Part shown: positions 54,785 to 63,251 of the stretch, in pieces
Layout: each line of letters starts with the position of its first letter
How positions within the stretch are numbered: the stretch's first letter is position 1
Source of the DNA: Clostridia bacterium
Lineage (GTDB): Bacteria > Bacillota > Clostridia > TANB77 > CAG-508
Length of the DNA stretch: 64,000 nucleotides
Direction of reading: 5' to 3'
NCBI GenBank assembly: GCA_017533795.1
Contig: JAFWIH010000020.1
Location: forward strand, 98,019 to 162,018
The notes under the pieces: model-generated
What the model saw: only the letters and a program-made list of their open reading frames with translations
The model's database searches: none
What the model was told of the DNA's origin: nothing
Made by a program: the position numbers and the translations under genes

Positions 54785-55387
54785 TTAATCTTTTAGTAAA
54801 TCTTTGCCACCTTTAATGTAATCTATTCCTGAAAATATTGTTGCAACCACAGATACAAGCATTACTATACTTGCTGTAATATTTAATGCTAAACTAAATC
54901 CTGTAAGTTTAGTTCCAATAAATGCAAAGAATCCATTTACATCTATGAATGATAAAACAATTGCTATCATTTGAGTTATTGTTTTTAGTTTTCCCCATGC
55001 AGACGCAGCAATTACCTTTCCATCTTTTTCTACAGCAATTAATCTGTATCCAGAAACTATAAATTCTCTTGTTAAAACGATAATTGGGATCCATGCTGGT
55101 ATTTTTGTAAATTCAACTAGCATTATCATTGCAGCTAAAACTAATATTTTATCTGCTATTGGGTCAAGAAATTTACCAAATGTAGTAACCTGATTTCTAG
55201 ATCTTGCAATGTATCCATCTAATTTATCTGTTGCTGATGCAATAACAAATATAAAATTAATTAACCAATATGTTATAGGAATATTTAACCATTCTCCTTG
55301 GATATTAAAAAATGGAATAATTACCATTATAGGTACTAGTATCATTCTTATTACTGTTAATTTGTTTGCTAAGTTCATATAATCCAC
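54785..55387 (-). CDS. pgsA: Phosphatidylglycerophosphate synthase
   Basis: 200 residues, about five helices. CDP-alcohol phosphatidyltransferase motif DKLDGYIARSRNQVTTFGKF followed by LDPIADK (DGxxAR-x8-GxxxDxxxD). Makes PGP from CDP-diacylglycerol and glycerol-3-phosphate. Last gene of the ftsEX-M23-ctpA-pgsA run, 2 bases after ctpA. Confidence 0.96.
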   Translation of the reverse strand: MDYMNLANKLTVIRMILVPIMVIIPFFNIQGEWLNIPITYWLINFIFVIASATDKLDGYIARSRNQVTTFGKFLDPIADKILVLAAMIMLVEFTKIPAWIPIIVLTREFIVSGYRLIAVEKDGKVIAASAWGKLKTITQMIAIVLSFIDVNGFFAFIGTKLTGFSLALNITASIVMLVSVVATIFSGIDYIKGGKDLLKD

Positions 55388-55389
55388 CT

Positions 55390-56616
55390 CTATTTGCTTA
55401 ATAATTCAATTGCTTTCTTTAGTTGTGTGTCTTCTTCCTCTTTAACATTCATTACATTTTTAACCGTATCTGGTAGTTTTACTTCTTCGTTCGGTTCAAT
55501 TCCTTTTTTATTTATCTTTTCTCTGTTTGGTGTCATATATTCTTCTGTTGTTAATTTTAGTCCACTTCCATCAGTTAATGTCATAACTCCTTGTATTACA
55601 CCTTTTCCATATGTTTTTGTTCCAACTAGTTTTGCCTTATTTAAATCTTTTAGTGCTCCTGCTAAAATTTCTGACGCGCTTGCTGTATTTTCGTTTACTA
55701 AAATTACTATAGGCACATTAACTATTGGATCTTGCTTTGCTTTTTCTATTTCTTCTTTTTGATTCTTATCTGTTGTAATTAATAATGTAGAGTCTTTGTC
55801 TGCAATGTAATCTGCAATTTGTAGTGCCTCCTCTACTATTCCTCCTCCATTATTACGTAAATCTATTATAAGAGATTTAATACTTTGTCCTTGCAACTTT
55901 TCAAATTCTTCTTTAAAGTGTTTTGCAGTATCTTCATCAAAACTTGTTAATTCAATATATCCAATGTTGTTATTTAAAACTTTACTTGTAACAGGGTTGA
56001 TAACTATTTTTTCTCTTTTTATCTCATATTCTTTAGTTTCAGTTCCTCTTAAAATTTCAAGTTTTACAGTTGTTCCTTCTTCACCTTTAATTAAGTCTGC
56101 TGCTTTAGACATCTCTGAGCCCTTATATTCAACACCGTCAACTTTTAGTATATAATCTCCAGGTTGAATTCCTGCCTTTTCTGCAGGTGTATTTTTTATT
56201 GGAGTTAGCACTTGAATTCTATCATAGTTTTCATCTTTTACCATATAAATTCCTATTCCAACAAAATTACCTAATAAGTTATCTGTATAATCTTTCATGT
56301 CTTCAGCAGAAATGTATTCAGTATATGGATCTCCTAAAGCTTCTATATACCCTTTTATAGCACCTTCCTTTAAAGCATTTTCATCAATTTCTCCTAAATA
56401 GTATTTATCTATTAATGCTTTATATTTTTTTATAGAAGCATCTATTCCTTCTTGTGTGGCAGTTTCTTTTACACTTTCAAAGCTAAGCTTTGTTTTATCT
56501 GTTTCATTAAAATAATTATACATTCCAATTGATGTAACTAAAAATGTAATAAATGCCGTTAGAATCACTAGCATTACAATTTTGTATACTTTATATGTTG
56601 TTTTGTTCTCTTCCAT
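55390..56616 (-). CDS. ctpA: C-terminal processing peptidase, S41 family
   Basis: 408 residues. N-terminal anchor (about 10-33), PDZ domain (GIGIYMVKDENYDRIQVLTP, NTPAEKAGIQPGDYILKVDG), S41 core with catalytic Ser in NENTASASEILAG and Lys in GTKTYGKGVIQG. Extracytoplasmic protease. In the same gene run as FtsEX and wall hydrolases, so these may be among its substrates (inference). Confidence 0.95.
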   Translation of the reverse strand: MEENKTTYKVYKIVMLVILTAFITFLVTSIGMYNYFNETDKTKLSFESVKETATQEGIDASIKKYKALIDKYYLGEIDENALKEGAIKGYIEALGDPYTEYISAEDMKDYTDNLLGNFVGIGIYMVKDENYDRIQVLTPIKNTPAEKAGIQPGDYILKVDGVEYKGSEMSKAADLIKGEEGTTVKLEILRGTETKEYEIKREKIVINPVTSKVLNNNIGYIELTSFDEDTAKHFKEEFEKLQGQSIKSLIIDLRNNGGGIVEEALQIADYIADKDSTLLITTDKNQKEEIEKAKQDPIVNVPIVILVNENTASASEILAGALKDLNKAKLVGTKTYGKGVIQGVMTLTDGSGLKLTTEEYMTPNREKINKKGIEPNEEVKLPDTVKNVMNVKEEEDTQLKKAIELLSK

Positions 56617-56665
56617 TTGCTTCTCCCATCATTCTTATTATATTTATTTTGTTATAATTTATAAC

Positions 56666-57907
56666 TTATGGTAAATAATTTAATGGATTAACTCTATTTG
56701 CATATTTACCTGGACTTTTCCTTACCTCAAAGTGAAGATGAGGACCTGTTGAATTTCCCGTTGAGCCTACTTTCATTATTTGTTGTCCTTGTGTAACCTT
56801 TTGCCCTGATGATACAGCTATTGAACCTGCTACACCATGTGCATATAATGTGTATAATCCGTTATAATGAGCTATTATTATATAATTACCATAACTGGTT
56901 GTTAAACTTTGTGTTGTTACTACAATACCATCTGCAGCTGCTAATACTGGCTTACCATATATGCCAGATCCACTAAAATCTACAGCTCCGTGCAAAGCAC
57001 CACTTGAATAATACCAACCTGTTGTAACAGAATAACCTGTTACTGGTCTAATAAATCCTGATGAACTTACACTGCCTGATGAAGAACTACCAGAACTTGA
57101 GTTACTTCCACTTGATGAATTATTATTGCCTGAGCTATTATTCTGAGTAGCCTTTTTTTGTGCTTCTATTTCTTTTTGTATCTGTGCTTGTACTGCAGCA
57201 ATTTGAGCATCTATTTTTTTATTATCTTCTTTTAATTGATCAATTTTTGTTTGTATTTCTTTTTCTTCGCTTGAAAGCTGTGCTACCTGTTTATTCTTTT
57301 CGGTTTTTGCAGATTCTAATTCAGTTTGTGTTTGTGATATTTGTGCTTTAGAAGTTGCAAGCTCTTGTTTGTTTGTCTCAAGTTTTTCTTTTTGTTCTTG
57401 TATTGCCTTTTTCTTGTTACTTATTTGCTCTAGTAAGTCTGTATCATATGATGCTAATTCTGAAATCATATAAAATTTAGATAAAAAATCTGTTAATCCA
57501 CTAGAAGAAAGTAAAAAGTCTATATATGAAGTATTCCCATCTTCATACATTAGTACTAATCTTTCAGCCAATAAACTATCATTTTTTTCATAATCACTTT
57601 CTGCTTGTTTTATTTGTTCTTCTGCTGAAGCTATATCGTTATTTAAAGTTGATATTTTGCCCTCTAGTTCCTCAATTTTAGTTTCATATGCTGTAATTTT
57701 GCTATCTAAACTTTCAACTTCATTCATTGCTTGTGATTTTTCTTTTTGAACTTCTTTTAAGTTAGATTGTGCATTTGTTAATTCTTTATTATTGCTTTCT
57801 TTTTCATTTTTTAATGAATTTGTGTTAGCTGCAAAAACAATGCTATAATTACACACCATAATAATACTAATAAATATTACAAATATTTTCAGAGTAATCT
57901 TTTTCAT
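56666..57907 (-). CDS. Secreted coiled-coil M23 peptidase (EnvC/PcsB/CwlO-like), copy 3
   Basis: 413 residues. Signal peptide, a coiled coil of about 220 residues (NNKELTNAQSNLKEVQKEKS, ending in an AQIQKEIEAQKKAT run), a Ser/Gly/Asn low-complexity linker, then an M23 domain with SGALHGAVDFSG (HxxxD) and GPHLHFEVR (HxH) for zinc. The motif FLLSSSGLTDFLSKFYMISE in the coiled coil marks it as an FtsX-interacting type. Likely an endopeptidase or regulator activated by FtsEX. Confidence 0.92.
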   Translation of the reverse strand: MKKITLKIFVIFISIIMVCNYSIVFAANTNSLKNEKESNNKELTNAQSNLKEVQKEKSQAMNEVESLDSKITAYETKIEELEGKISTLNNDIASAEEQIKQAESDYEKNDSLLAERLVLMYEDGNTSYIDFLLSSSGLTDFLSKFYMISELASYDTDLLEQISNKKKAIQEQKEKLETNKQELATSKAQISQTQTELESAKTEKNKQVAQLSSEEKEIQTKIDQLKEDNKKIDAQIAAVQAQIQKEIEAQKKATQNNSSGNNNSSSGSNSSSGSSSSGSVSSSGFIRPVTGYSVTTGWYYSSGALHGAVDFSGSGIYGKPVLAAADGIVVTTQSLTTSYGNYIIIAHYNGLYTLYAHGVAGSIAVSSGQKVTQGQQIMKVGSTGNSTGPHLHFEVRKSPGKYANRVNPLNYLP

Positions 57908-57941
57908 AATTTTTTCCTCCGTTTATTTTCTACTTCCTTAT

Positions 57942-59123
57942 CTATGGTAAATATGGTATTGGGTTTACTGGGCTTCCATTTATTCTTACTTCAAAATGAA
58001 GATGAGTACCTGTTGAATTACCTGTTGAACCTACTGTCCCTATTGCTTGTCCTTGCGATACACTTTGCCCTGCAGAGACTCTTCTAGAACCTGCTAGCAT
58101 GTGTGCATACAATGTCATTGTTCCATTATGGTGGTTTATTACAACATATTCTCCATAACTTCTGTATCCACCACTTGAACTTCTTAATGCAGTTGATATT
58201 GCAACTGTTCCTGCTTTAACTGCAACTACTGTTTTTCCTACAACACCGATGTTTACGTCAACTCCCGTGTGTCCTCTATATGATGGATAAGATTTATTTG
58301 CTATGTTAGATTTGCTACATCCCGCAACTGGGAATATGTAACCACTACTACTTGGTGCTCCTGGAATATATGATCCTCCTCTTGATGCAGCTTCTTCAGC
58401 TGCTATTCTACTTAGTTCTGATGTAATAGCTTTTTTGTCGGCTTCAAATTGTTCTAACTCCTGTTGTGTGCTTTTTTCTTCACTTGATAGTTTAGCTACT
58501 GCCGCATCTTTTGAAGCTTTAGCATTTTTTATTTGAGTTTGCTTTTGCTCTTTACTTGCTTTTGTTGTATCTAGCTCTTTTTTACTATTTTCTAAGCTTG
58601 CTTTTTGTTCTTCTATTGATTGCTTTTTAGCTTGTATTTGCTCTAATAATTCAGAATCATATTGTGTTAATTCAGATACTAAATAGTAATTAGAAATGAA
58701 ATCTGTTAATCCCTTAGAAGATAGCATAAAATCTAAGTATGATGTTTCTCCTGTTTCATACATCAATACTAACCTTTCATTTAAAAGTCTTTCTTGCTCA
58801 TCATACTCTTCAATAGTCTTATTAAGATTAGATTGTGCTTCATTTATTTTTGCAGTTGTTTGACTTATTTGATCATTTAATTTATCTATTTCAGATTCAT
58901 ACTCTGAAATTTGTGAAATTAAGTTTTCTACTTCTTTCATTGCAGAAGACTTTTCTGCTTTTATTTCTTTTAAATTAGCTTGTGTTTCTTTTATTTTACT
59001 ATTCAGTGTGGATTGTTGACTCTTTAGTTGTGACTTAGTTGCAGCTAAGGAAATTATACTGTATTGCATAATAACCATTGATATTAGTAATGTTGCAACT
59101 ATCTTAGTCCTAAGTTTTTTCAT
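57942..59123 (-). CDS. Secreted coiled-coil M23 peptidase, copy 2
   Basis: 393 residues, same design as its neighbours: signal peptide, coiled coil (QANLKEIKAEKSSAMKEVEN), DFMLSSKGLTDFISNYYLVS, short linker SRGGSYIPGAPSSSG, M23 domain with GHTGVDVNIG and GTHLHFEVRINGSPVNP. Zinc ligands intact. Starts 15 bases after copy 1's stop; clearly a tandem duplicate. Confidence 0.92.
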   Translation of the reverse strand: MKKLRTKIVATLLISMVIMQYSIISLAATKSQLKSQQSTLNSKIKETQANLKEIKAEKSSAMKEVENLISQISEYESEIDKLNDQISQTTAKINEAQSNLNKTIEEYDEQERLLNERLVLMYETGETSYLDFMLSSKGLTDFISNYYLVSELTQYDSELLEQIQAKKQSIEEQKASLENSKKELDTTKASKEQKQTQIKNAKASKDAAVAKLSSEEKSTQQELEQFEADKKAITSELSRIAAEEAASRGGSYIPGAPSSSGYIFPVAGCSKSNIANKSYPSYRGHTGVDVNIGVVGKTVVAVKAGTVAISTALRSSSGGYRSYGEYVVINHHNGTMTLYAHMLAGSRRVSAGQSVSQGQAIGTVGSTGNSTGTHLHFEVRINGSPVNPIPYLP

Positions 59124-59138
59124 TATAAAATTCCTCCG

Positions 59139-60305
59139 TTACTGGTTTAAATCAGTATTATTACCAGCTGTGTTTTGACTTGTTATATAGTCAAGTGGTT
59201 GCACTGCTGTTCCATTTATTCTTACTTCAAAGTGTGCATGTGGACCAGTTGCATAGCCTGTTGCCCCTACTTTTAATACTGTATCTAGTTTTTTTACTTC
59301 TTGTCCAAGTTCCACCATTATTTCTGAGCCATGTGCATATAGTGTACTAATTCCTCCGCCATGGTCAATAATTACCATGTTTCCATATGCTGAATTATAT
59401 CCTGCTTTTGTTACAACTCCATCAGCTGCTGCAACAAAATTTGCTCCTTGAGGAGCTCTAATATCAACTCCTGTATGTAATTTATATACACCAGTTATTG
59501 GGTGAACTCTCATCGCAAAAGGAGATGATATAGATGTGTACCCTGGCACTGGCCATGCCATAACTCCACCTATATATTCTGGGCTTATACTATTTAATGC
59601 AATAGCTCTTATTTCTTGCTCTAACGCTGCATATTGAGCATTATATTCATCTATTTGTTTTTGTAACTCTTGTTCTTCTGCAGATAGTTTTTCAATATAT
59701 TGCTGTCTTATTGTTTTTGTGTTTTCTAATACTTTCGCCGTTTGTAGTTGCGTTTGTTTTGCTTGTACCATTTCCTCTTTCGTTTTATCAAGTTGTTCTT
59801 TAGATTTTTCTATTTCATTTTTTTCTTTTTCAACAATTTCTAGTAAGTCAAAGTCATAAGATGCAAGCTCTGTTATTAGAAAATAATTAGATATAAATTC
59901 TGCAATGTTTGCAGAGCTTAATACTACATCTATGTACTGTATATCTCCAGCTTCATATATAGCAATAAGTCTATTATCAAGCATTCCCTTTTGCTCATTA
60001 TATCGTGCTTCTACATCAGATAATCTTTCTTGTGTTTCTTTTATAGAACCTTGTAGTTCTTCTAATTTTGTGTTTAAATCATTTAACTCATTTTCAGAAT
60101 TCATTATTGTTTCATCTAGTTTTTGAACTTGTTGTAGGTTAGCCGATAATTCTTCATCCAATGTTTGTTTTTCTTCTGTTGCTTCATTTATTTGTTCTTT
60201 TAATCTTTCTTGTTGTTCTTGTATATTAGAACTATTCGTTGCAAAAGAGAATATACTTATACTACACATTACAAATGTTAAGATGCACATTAAAACTTTA
60301 CGCAT
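59139..60305 (-). CDS. Secreted coiled-coil M23 peptidase, copy 1
   Basis: 388 residues. Signal peptide, coiled coil (EQQERLKEQINEATEEKQTL), VVLSSANIAEFISNYFLITE, M23 domain with YKLHTGVDIRAPQGANFVAA and GPHAHFEVRINGTAVQP (HxH). Starts 11 bases after ftsX, so it is the copy most tightly tied to FtsEX. Confidence 0.93.
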   Translation of the reverse strand: MRKVLMCILTFVMCSISIFSFATNSSNIQEQQERLKEQINEATEEKQTLDEELSANLQQVQKLDETIMNSENELNDLNTKLEELQGSIKETQERLSDVEARYNEQKGMLDNRLIAIYEAGDIQYIDVVLSSANIAEFISNYFLITELASYDFDLLEIVEKEKNEIEKSKEQLDKTKEEMVQAKQTQLQTAKVLENTKTIRQQYIEKLSAEEQELQKQIDEYNAQYAALEQEIRAIALNSISPEYIGGVMAWPVPGYTSISSPFAMRVHPITGVYKLHTGVDIRAPQGANFVAAADGVVTKAGYNSAYGNMVIIDHGGGISTLYAHGSEIMVELGQEVKKLDTVLKVGATGYATGPHAHFEVRINGTAVQPLDYITSQNTAGNNTDLNQ

Positions 60306-60316
60306 ATAAATTCTCC

Positions 60317-61240
60317 TTAAACTTTTAAATATTTCCTCATTGAAATCATACTTCCAAGTACACCTATACCAATTCCAAGAATTAAGTATACTATTACAAT
60401 TAAACTAAACATATCAGAAAAGCTTACTAAACTCATTCCAATTACTTGCATGAATTCCGTATTTACCATTCTTTCTGCAATTATGCTGTACACTCCACCT
60501 ACTAAGCCTAGTGATAGTATTCCAGCAAGTATTCCTATAAAGATACCTTCTACAACAAATGGCCATCTTATAAATCCATTTGTTGCACCAACATATTTCA
60601 TTATAGATATTTCTTTTCTTCTTGCGTGTACTGTTAGTTTTATTGTGTTTGCTATTATAAAAATTGAAATTATTATAAGTAATGCAAGAATTACACCTGT
60701 TACAATTTTTACTCCATTTGCTAAATCTATTAATGTACTTACAGTTTCATCTCTACTTGTTATTTTCTTAATGTTATCTATTTGAGATATTTCACTTTGA
60801 ACCTGTGAGCTTAATGTTAGGTCTGTTAATGTTACTACGTATGATGCAGGAAATATGTTATTTTCTTCATAGCCTTCTAGTAGGTATTCTTTTTCTTTAA
60901 ATTTTTCTTTCATCTGATTTAATGCTGCTTCTTTTGATACAAAGTCTACTGTATTAACACCATTTAAAGATCTTATTCTTTCTCCTATTTCTTTTATTTC
61001 TTCATCTGTAGCATCATTATTTATGTACACTTGTATTCCTTGTGCTGATTCTATTTCGGCAACAAAATAATTTATGTTTTCTCCTATGATAAAGAAAATG
61101 CCAAAAATAATCATAGTAGCACACATTATCATAAGTGATGCTGCTGTTGATTTTTTGTTTTTAAATACATTTCTAAATCCTTCTCCAATTAAATAACTAA
61201 ATATATTATATTTCAAAGTCATAACCACCTTTTTTATCAT
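60317..61240 (-). CDS. ftsX: Cell-division protein FtsX
   Basis: 307 residues (301 if ATG 61222 is used, which has AAAGGTGG just upstream). Four membrane helices with a large loop between the first two (YVTLTDLTLSSQVQSEISQI-like) and the MacB/FtsX motif KEISIMKYVGATNGFIRWPF. Overlaps ftsE. With FtsE it moves no solute but activates extracellular wall hydrolases, here presumably the three M23 proteins downstream. Confidence 0.95.
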   Translation of the reverse strand: MIKKVVMTLKYNIFSYLIGEGFRNVFKNKKSTAASLMIMCATMIIFGIFFIIGENINYFVAEIESAQGIQVYINNDATDEEIKEIGERIRSLNGVNTVDFVSKEAALNQMKEKFKEKEYLLEGYEENNIFPASYVVTLTDLTLSSQVQSEISQIDNIKKITSRDETVSTLIDLANGVKIVTGVILALLIIISIFIIANTIKLTVHARRKEISIMKYVGATNGFIRWPFVVEGIFIGILAGILSLGLVGGVYSIIAERMVNTEFMQVIGMSLVSFSDMFSLIVIVYLILGIGIGVLGSMISMRKYLKV

Positions 61241-61892
61241 CTCTAATTATGTTGCCTTTTTCTATGTGAATAACTCTTTTTTTCATTTGATCAACTATGT
61301 CTTTAGCATGTGTAGCAACAACTACAGTTGTACCTCTCATGTTAATATCATTTAGTAAATTCATGATATCCCATGCTGTATCTGGGTCTAGGTTTCCGGT
61401 AGGCTCATCTGCAATTAGCATTGATGGATTATTAACTAGAGCTCTTGCTAAAGCTACCCTTTGTTGCTCTCCACCAGATAATTCATGTGGATACATTTTA
61501 GCTTTTTCACTTAATCCAACAAGTGATAGCACCATAGGAACCTGTCTACGAATATGTCTTGATGTAGCTCTAACTATGTACATTGCATATGCTACATTAT
61601 CATAAACTGTTTTGTCAGGTAATAGTCTGAAGTCTTGAAACACAACTCCCATGCTTCTTCTTAAATATGGTACTCTATTTGGTTTTAAAAATGTCGTATC
61701 TTTTCCATTTATTATAATGTTTCCTGATGTTGGTGATTCTTCTTTTAGAATCATCTTTATTATTGTTGATTTTCCACTTCCTGAACTACCTACCAAAAAT
61801 GCAAATTCCCCTTTGTCTATAACAAAATTAGCATTTTTAACTGACTCAATTCCTGTGTCGTAGGTTTTGCTTACATTTCTAAATTCTATCAT
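61206..61892 (-). CDS. ftsE: Cell-division ATPase FtsE
   Basis: 228 residues. Walker A VGSSGSGKSTIIKM, signature ELSGGEQQRVALARALVNNP, Walker B LIADEPTGNLDPDT, switch VVATHAKDIVD. Starts the ftsE-ftsX-M23x3-ctpA-pgsA run. Confidence 0.97.
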   Translation of the reverse strand: MIEFRNVSKTYDTGIESVKNANFVIDKGEFAFLVGSSGSGKSTIIKMILKEESPTSGNIIINGKDTTFLKPNRVPYLRRSMGVVFQDFRLLPDKTVYDNVAYAMYIVRATSRHIRRQVPMVLSLVGLSEKAKMYPHELSGGEQQRVALARALVNNPSMLIADEPTGNLDPDTAWDIMNLLNDINMRGTTVVVATHAKDIVDQMKKRVIHIEKGNIIRDDKKGGYDFEI

Positions 61893-61928
61893 CTTTTTCT
61901 CCCTTATTTTTTCAAATTTGACATACTA

Positions 61929-61991
61929 TTTTCATTCTACCTTATCATATCAATAACTAACTTTTTTTGCAATACTTTACCCCTAAAAAAA
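61929..61991. repeat. Direct repeat copy 1 (contains ftsE promoter)
   Basis: TTTTCATTCT ... ATCATATCAATAA ... CTTTTTTTGCAATACTTTAC followed by CCCTAAAAAAA. Matches 62886-62947 with few differences over about 62 bases. Confidence 0.8.
61944..61972 (-). promoter_or_regulatory. Promoter of ftsE operon, inside direct repeat 1
   Basis: Minus strand: TTGCAA (61972-61967), 17-base spacer, TATGAT (61949-61944). In repeat 2 the spacer is 16 and the -10 is TATGAG. Confidence 0.75.
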
Positions 61992-62033
61992 CACAAAATT
62001 CACAAGAATTTTACAATTGTTTTTTAGGGGTAA
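61977..62033. repeat. Inverted repeat TTACCCCTAAAAAA / TTTTTTAGGGGTAA
   Basis: Arms at 61977-61990 and 62020-62033, loop of 29 bases. The left arm is the end of direct repeat 1. May be a terminator-like or element-end structure. Confidence 0.6.
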
Positions 62034-62075
62034 TTTTAATAAAAGTATTCTGTTTGTATATACTATTTATTAGTA

Positions 62076-62104
62076 TTGACATTTTGCTTGTAAAATGTTA
62101 TACT
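62076..62104 (+). promoter_or_regulatory. Consensus plus-strand promoter with palindromic spacer
   Basis: TTGACA (62076-62081), 17-base spacer, TATACT (62099-62104). The spacer region carries ACATTTT-GCTTGT-AAAATGT (62079-62098), an operator-like inverted repeat. No plus-strand ORF follows; the first thing transcribed is the hairpin at 62112. Confidence 0.8.
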
Positions 62105-62110
62105 ACCTAT

Positions 62111-62169
62111 AGAAGTTAATTCGTTCATTAACAATTCACATAGTGAATTTAACGAATTAGCTTCTTTTT
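62111..62169 (+). ncRNA. Candidate short hairpin RNA, convergent with the LPD3-like gene
   Basis: From the predicted start at 62111 the RNA is nearly all one structure: GAAGTTAATTCGTT pairs with AACGAATTAGCTTC (14 pairs, one G-U), the apical part has AATTCAC-ATA-GTGAATT, and CTTCTTTTTA ends it like a rho-independent terminator. Length about 58 bases. It overlaps the last 13 bases of the minus-strand gene at 62157-62642. The hairpin could also be just that gene's terminator, but the perfect promoter one helical turn upstream makes a real small RNA likely. Confidence 0.6.
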
Positions 62170-62642
62170 ACTGATAAAGAATGAATATAAAACCTGTTAT
62201 CTCCTTTTGGAGATTTTCTTATGTCTATATTTACAATATAACATATGTGGTCTATGTATATAGAAGATTCTAAGTAAGCATAAATAACTTTACTATTTAT
62301 ATCATGATAATTTTTAGCTTCCTGACTTCTAACCTTTCCATATTTAATCATCTTTGCTAAATATTCCATCGTAGCAATTTTTGCTTTTTTGATTTCTAAT
62401 GGCAAATTTTTATAATATTTATCATTTCCGAAAGTTTCTCTTATACCTTTTTGCCTAATTTCTATTTTCATACCAGTATCTAAATTGATTATTTGTTTAA
62501 CTATTTCATTAGTTGATAAATACTTTTCTTTTAAAAGTTTTAAAACTTTTTTAGTAACTTCATATTTGTTCTCATAATCTTTAACATCAAACTTTTTAAT
62601 ATTAGTAATACTACTCTCAATTTTTATATTATTAATAAGCAT
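62157..62642 (-). CDS. LPD3-like (polyvalent-protein-associated domain) stand-alone protein
   Basis: 161 residues. The second half (GMKIEIRQKGIRETFGNDKY, KIATMEYLAKMIKYGKVRSQ, SIYIDHICYIVNIDIRKSPK, FYIHSLSVK) follows the pattern of large polyvalent protein-associated domain 3 / phage MuF-tail-like small beta-rich domains: an RxKGIxxT/xF start, a helix, then YxDHxxYxVxxxIR and FYxHSL strands. Such domains usually lie in huge phage or conjugative-element proteins, so a stand-alone chromosomal copy is unusual. The first 60 residues are helical and basic. Start 62642 follows AGAAGGAGACTG. Promoter with palindrome upstream and a 160-base leader. Family call from memory. Confidence 0.6.
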   Translation of the reverse strand: MLINNIKIESSITNIKKFDVKDYENKYEVTKKVLKLLKEKYLSTNEIVKQIINLDTGMKIEIRQKGIRETFGNDKYYKNLPLEIKKAKIATMEYLAKMIKYGKVRSQEAKNYHDINSKVIYAYLESSIYIDHICYIVNIDIRKSPKGDNRFYIHSLSVKRS

Positions 62643-62800
62643 CAGTCTCCTTCTAACGTATTTTTAGCACAAATAATAAATAATAAAACTACTATCCACT
62701 CCTTCCTTTTTTATTTTTGGCTGCTGTAACCCTAGAAAAAAATCTAGAAACAATTAAATTGAAATAATATTATGTATAAACTAGGATGTTTTTAATAAAT
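62643..62800 (-). other. Long leader of the LPD3-like gene
   Basis: About 160 bases between the promoter start point and ATG 62642, without an ORF. Contains CTAGAAAAAAATCTAG (a small hairpin, near 62731-62752). Nothing else recognised. Confidence 0.5.
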
Positions 62801-62838
62801 GTGTTACAGTTATAACACATCCTTACATTTTTTATCAA
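62801..62838 (-). promoter_or_regulatory. Promoter of the LPD3-like gene overlapped by a palindromic operator
   Basis: Minus strand: TTGATA (62838-62833), 17-base spacer, TTATAA (62815-62810). The -10 is inside GTGTTATAACTGTAACAC (62818-62801), an inverted repeat GTGTTA-N6-TAACAC, as for a repressor site. Confidence 0.7.
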
Positions 62839-62885
62839 TTACCTTGTGAACTTTTTATAAACTTTTTGGACTCGTCCCTAAAAGT

Positions 62886-62947
62886 TTTTCATTCTGCATT
62901 CTCATATCAATAATAAACTTTTTTGCAATACTTTACCCCTGAAAAAA
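62886..62947. repeat. Direct repeat copy 2
   Basis: TTTTCATTCTGCATTCTCAT ... CTTTTTTGCAATACTTTACC followed by CCTGAAAAAAG; partner of 61929-61991, about 957 bases away. Promoter boxes are slightly degraded here. Confidence 0.8.
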
Positions 62948-62964
62948 GAATGCAATGAAGCATC

Positions 62965-63251
62965 CTATTTTAATATTTTTTCTATTTCTTTGGTACTAAG
63001 TCCTGTAATTTTTTGTACTCCCTCTTTTCTTATATCATTCTCAAGCATTTTTCTTGCTAAAAATATTGTTCTTTCTTTCAATATTCTTTTTTCATTTTGT
63101 GCTAGTCTTGTTCTAATTGTAGTCATAACTTCTTCCACCTTTCCATCTTCTTTTTTTCACAAACATCAATCATTTCCTTTTTCTCCATATTTTTGAGATA
63201 TTTGTGGTACTTTAAATAGTATTGGTATGTAAATCCTACCAATAGTATCAT
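62965..63251 (-). pseudogene. Remnant of an Rpn/PD-(D/E)XK transposase-like gene
   Basis: A first frame from about 63251 (GFTYQYYLKYHKYLKNMEKK, EMIDVCEKKK) breaks at a run of seven A, after which the shifted frame continues KVEEVMTTIRTRLAQNEKRI and MLENDIRKEGVQKITGLSTK-EIEKILK to the stop at 62965. The end matches the usual C-terminal helical tail of Rpn/PD-(D/E)XK transposase-like proteins (IxKIxGLSxEEIEKI). The nuclease part is absent. An intact 53-codon frame (62965-63126) remains, with ATG 63126. Confidence 0.6.

Noticed and set aside
62990-63196. Plus-strand 68-codon frame
   Set aside because: Shadow of the Rpn-like remnant on the minus strand; no ribosome site or promoter.
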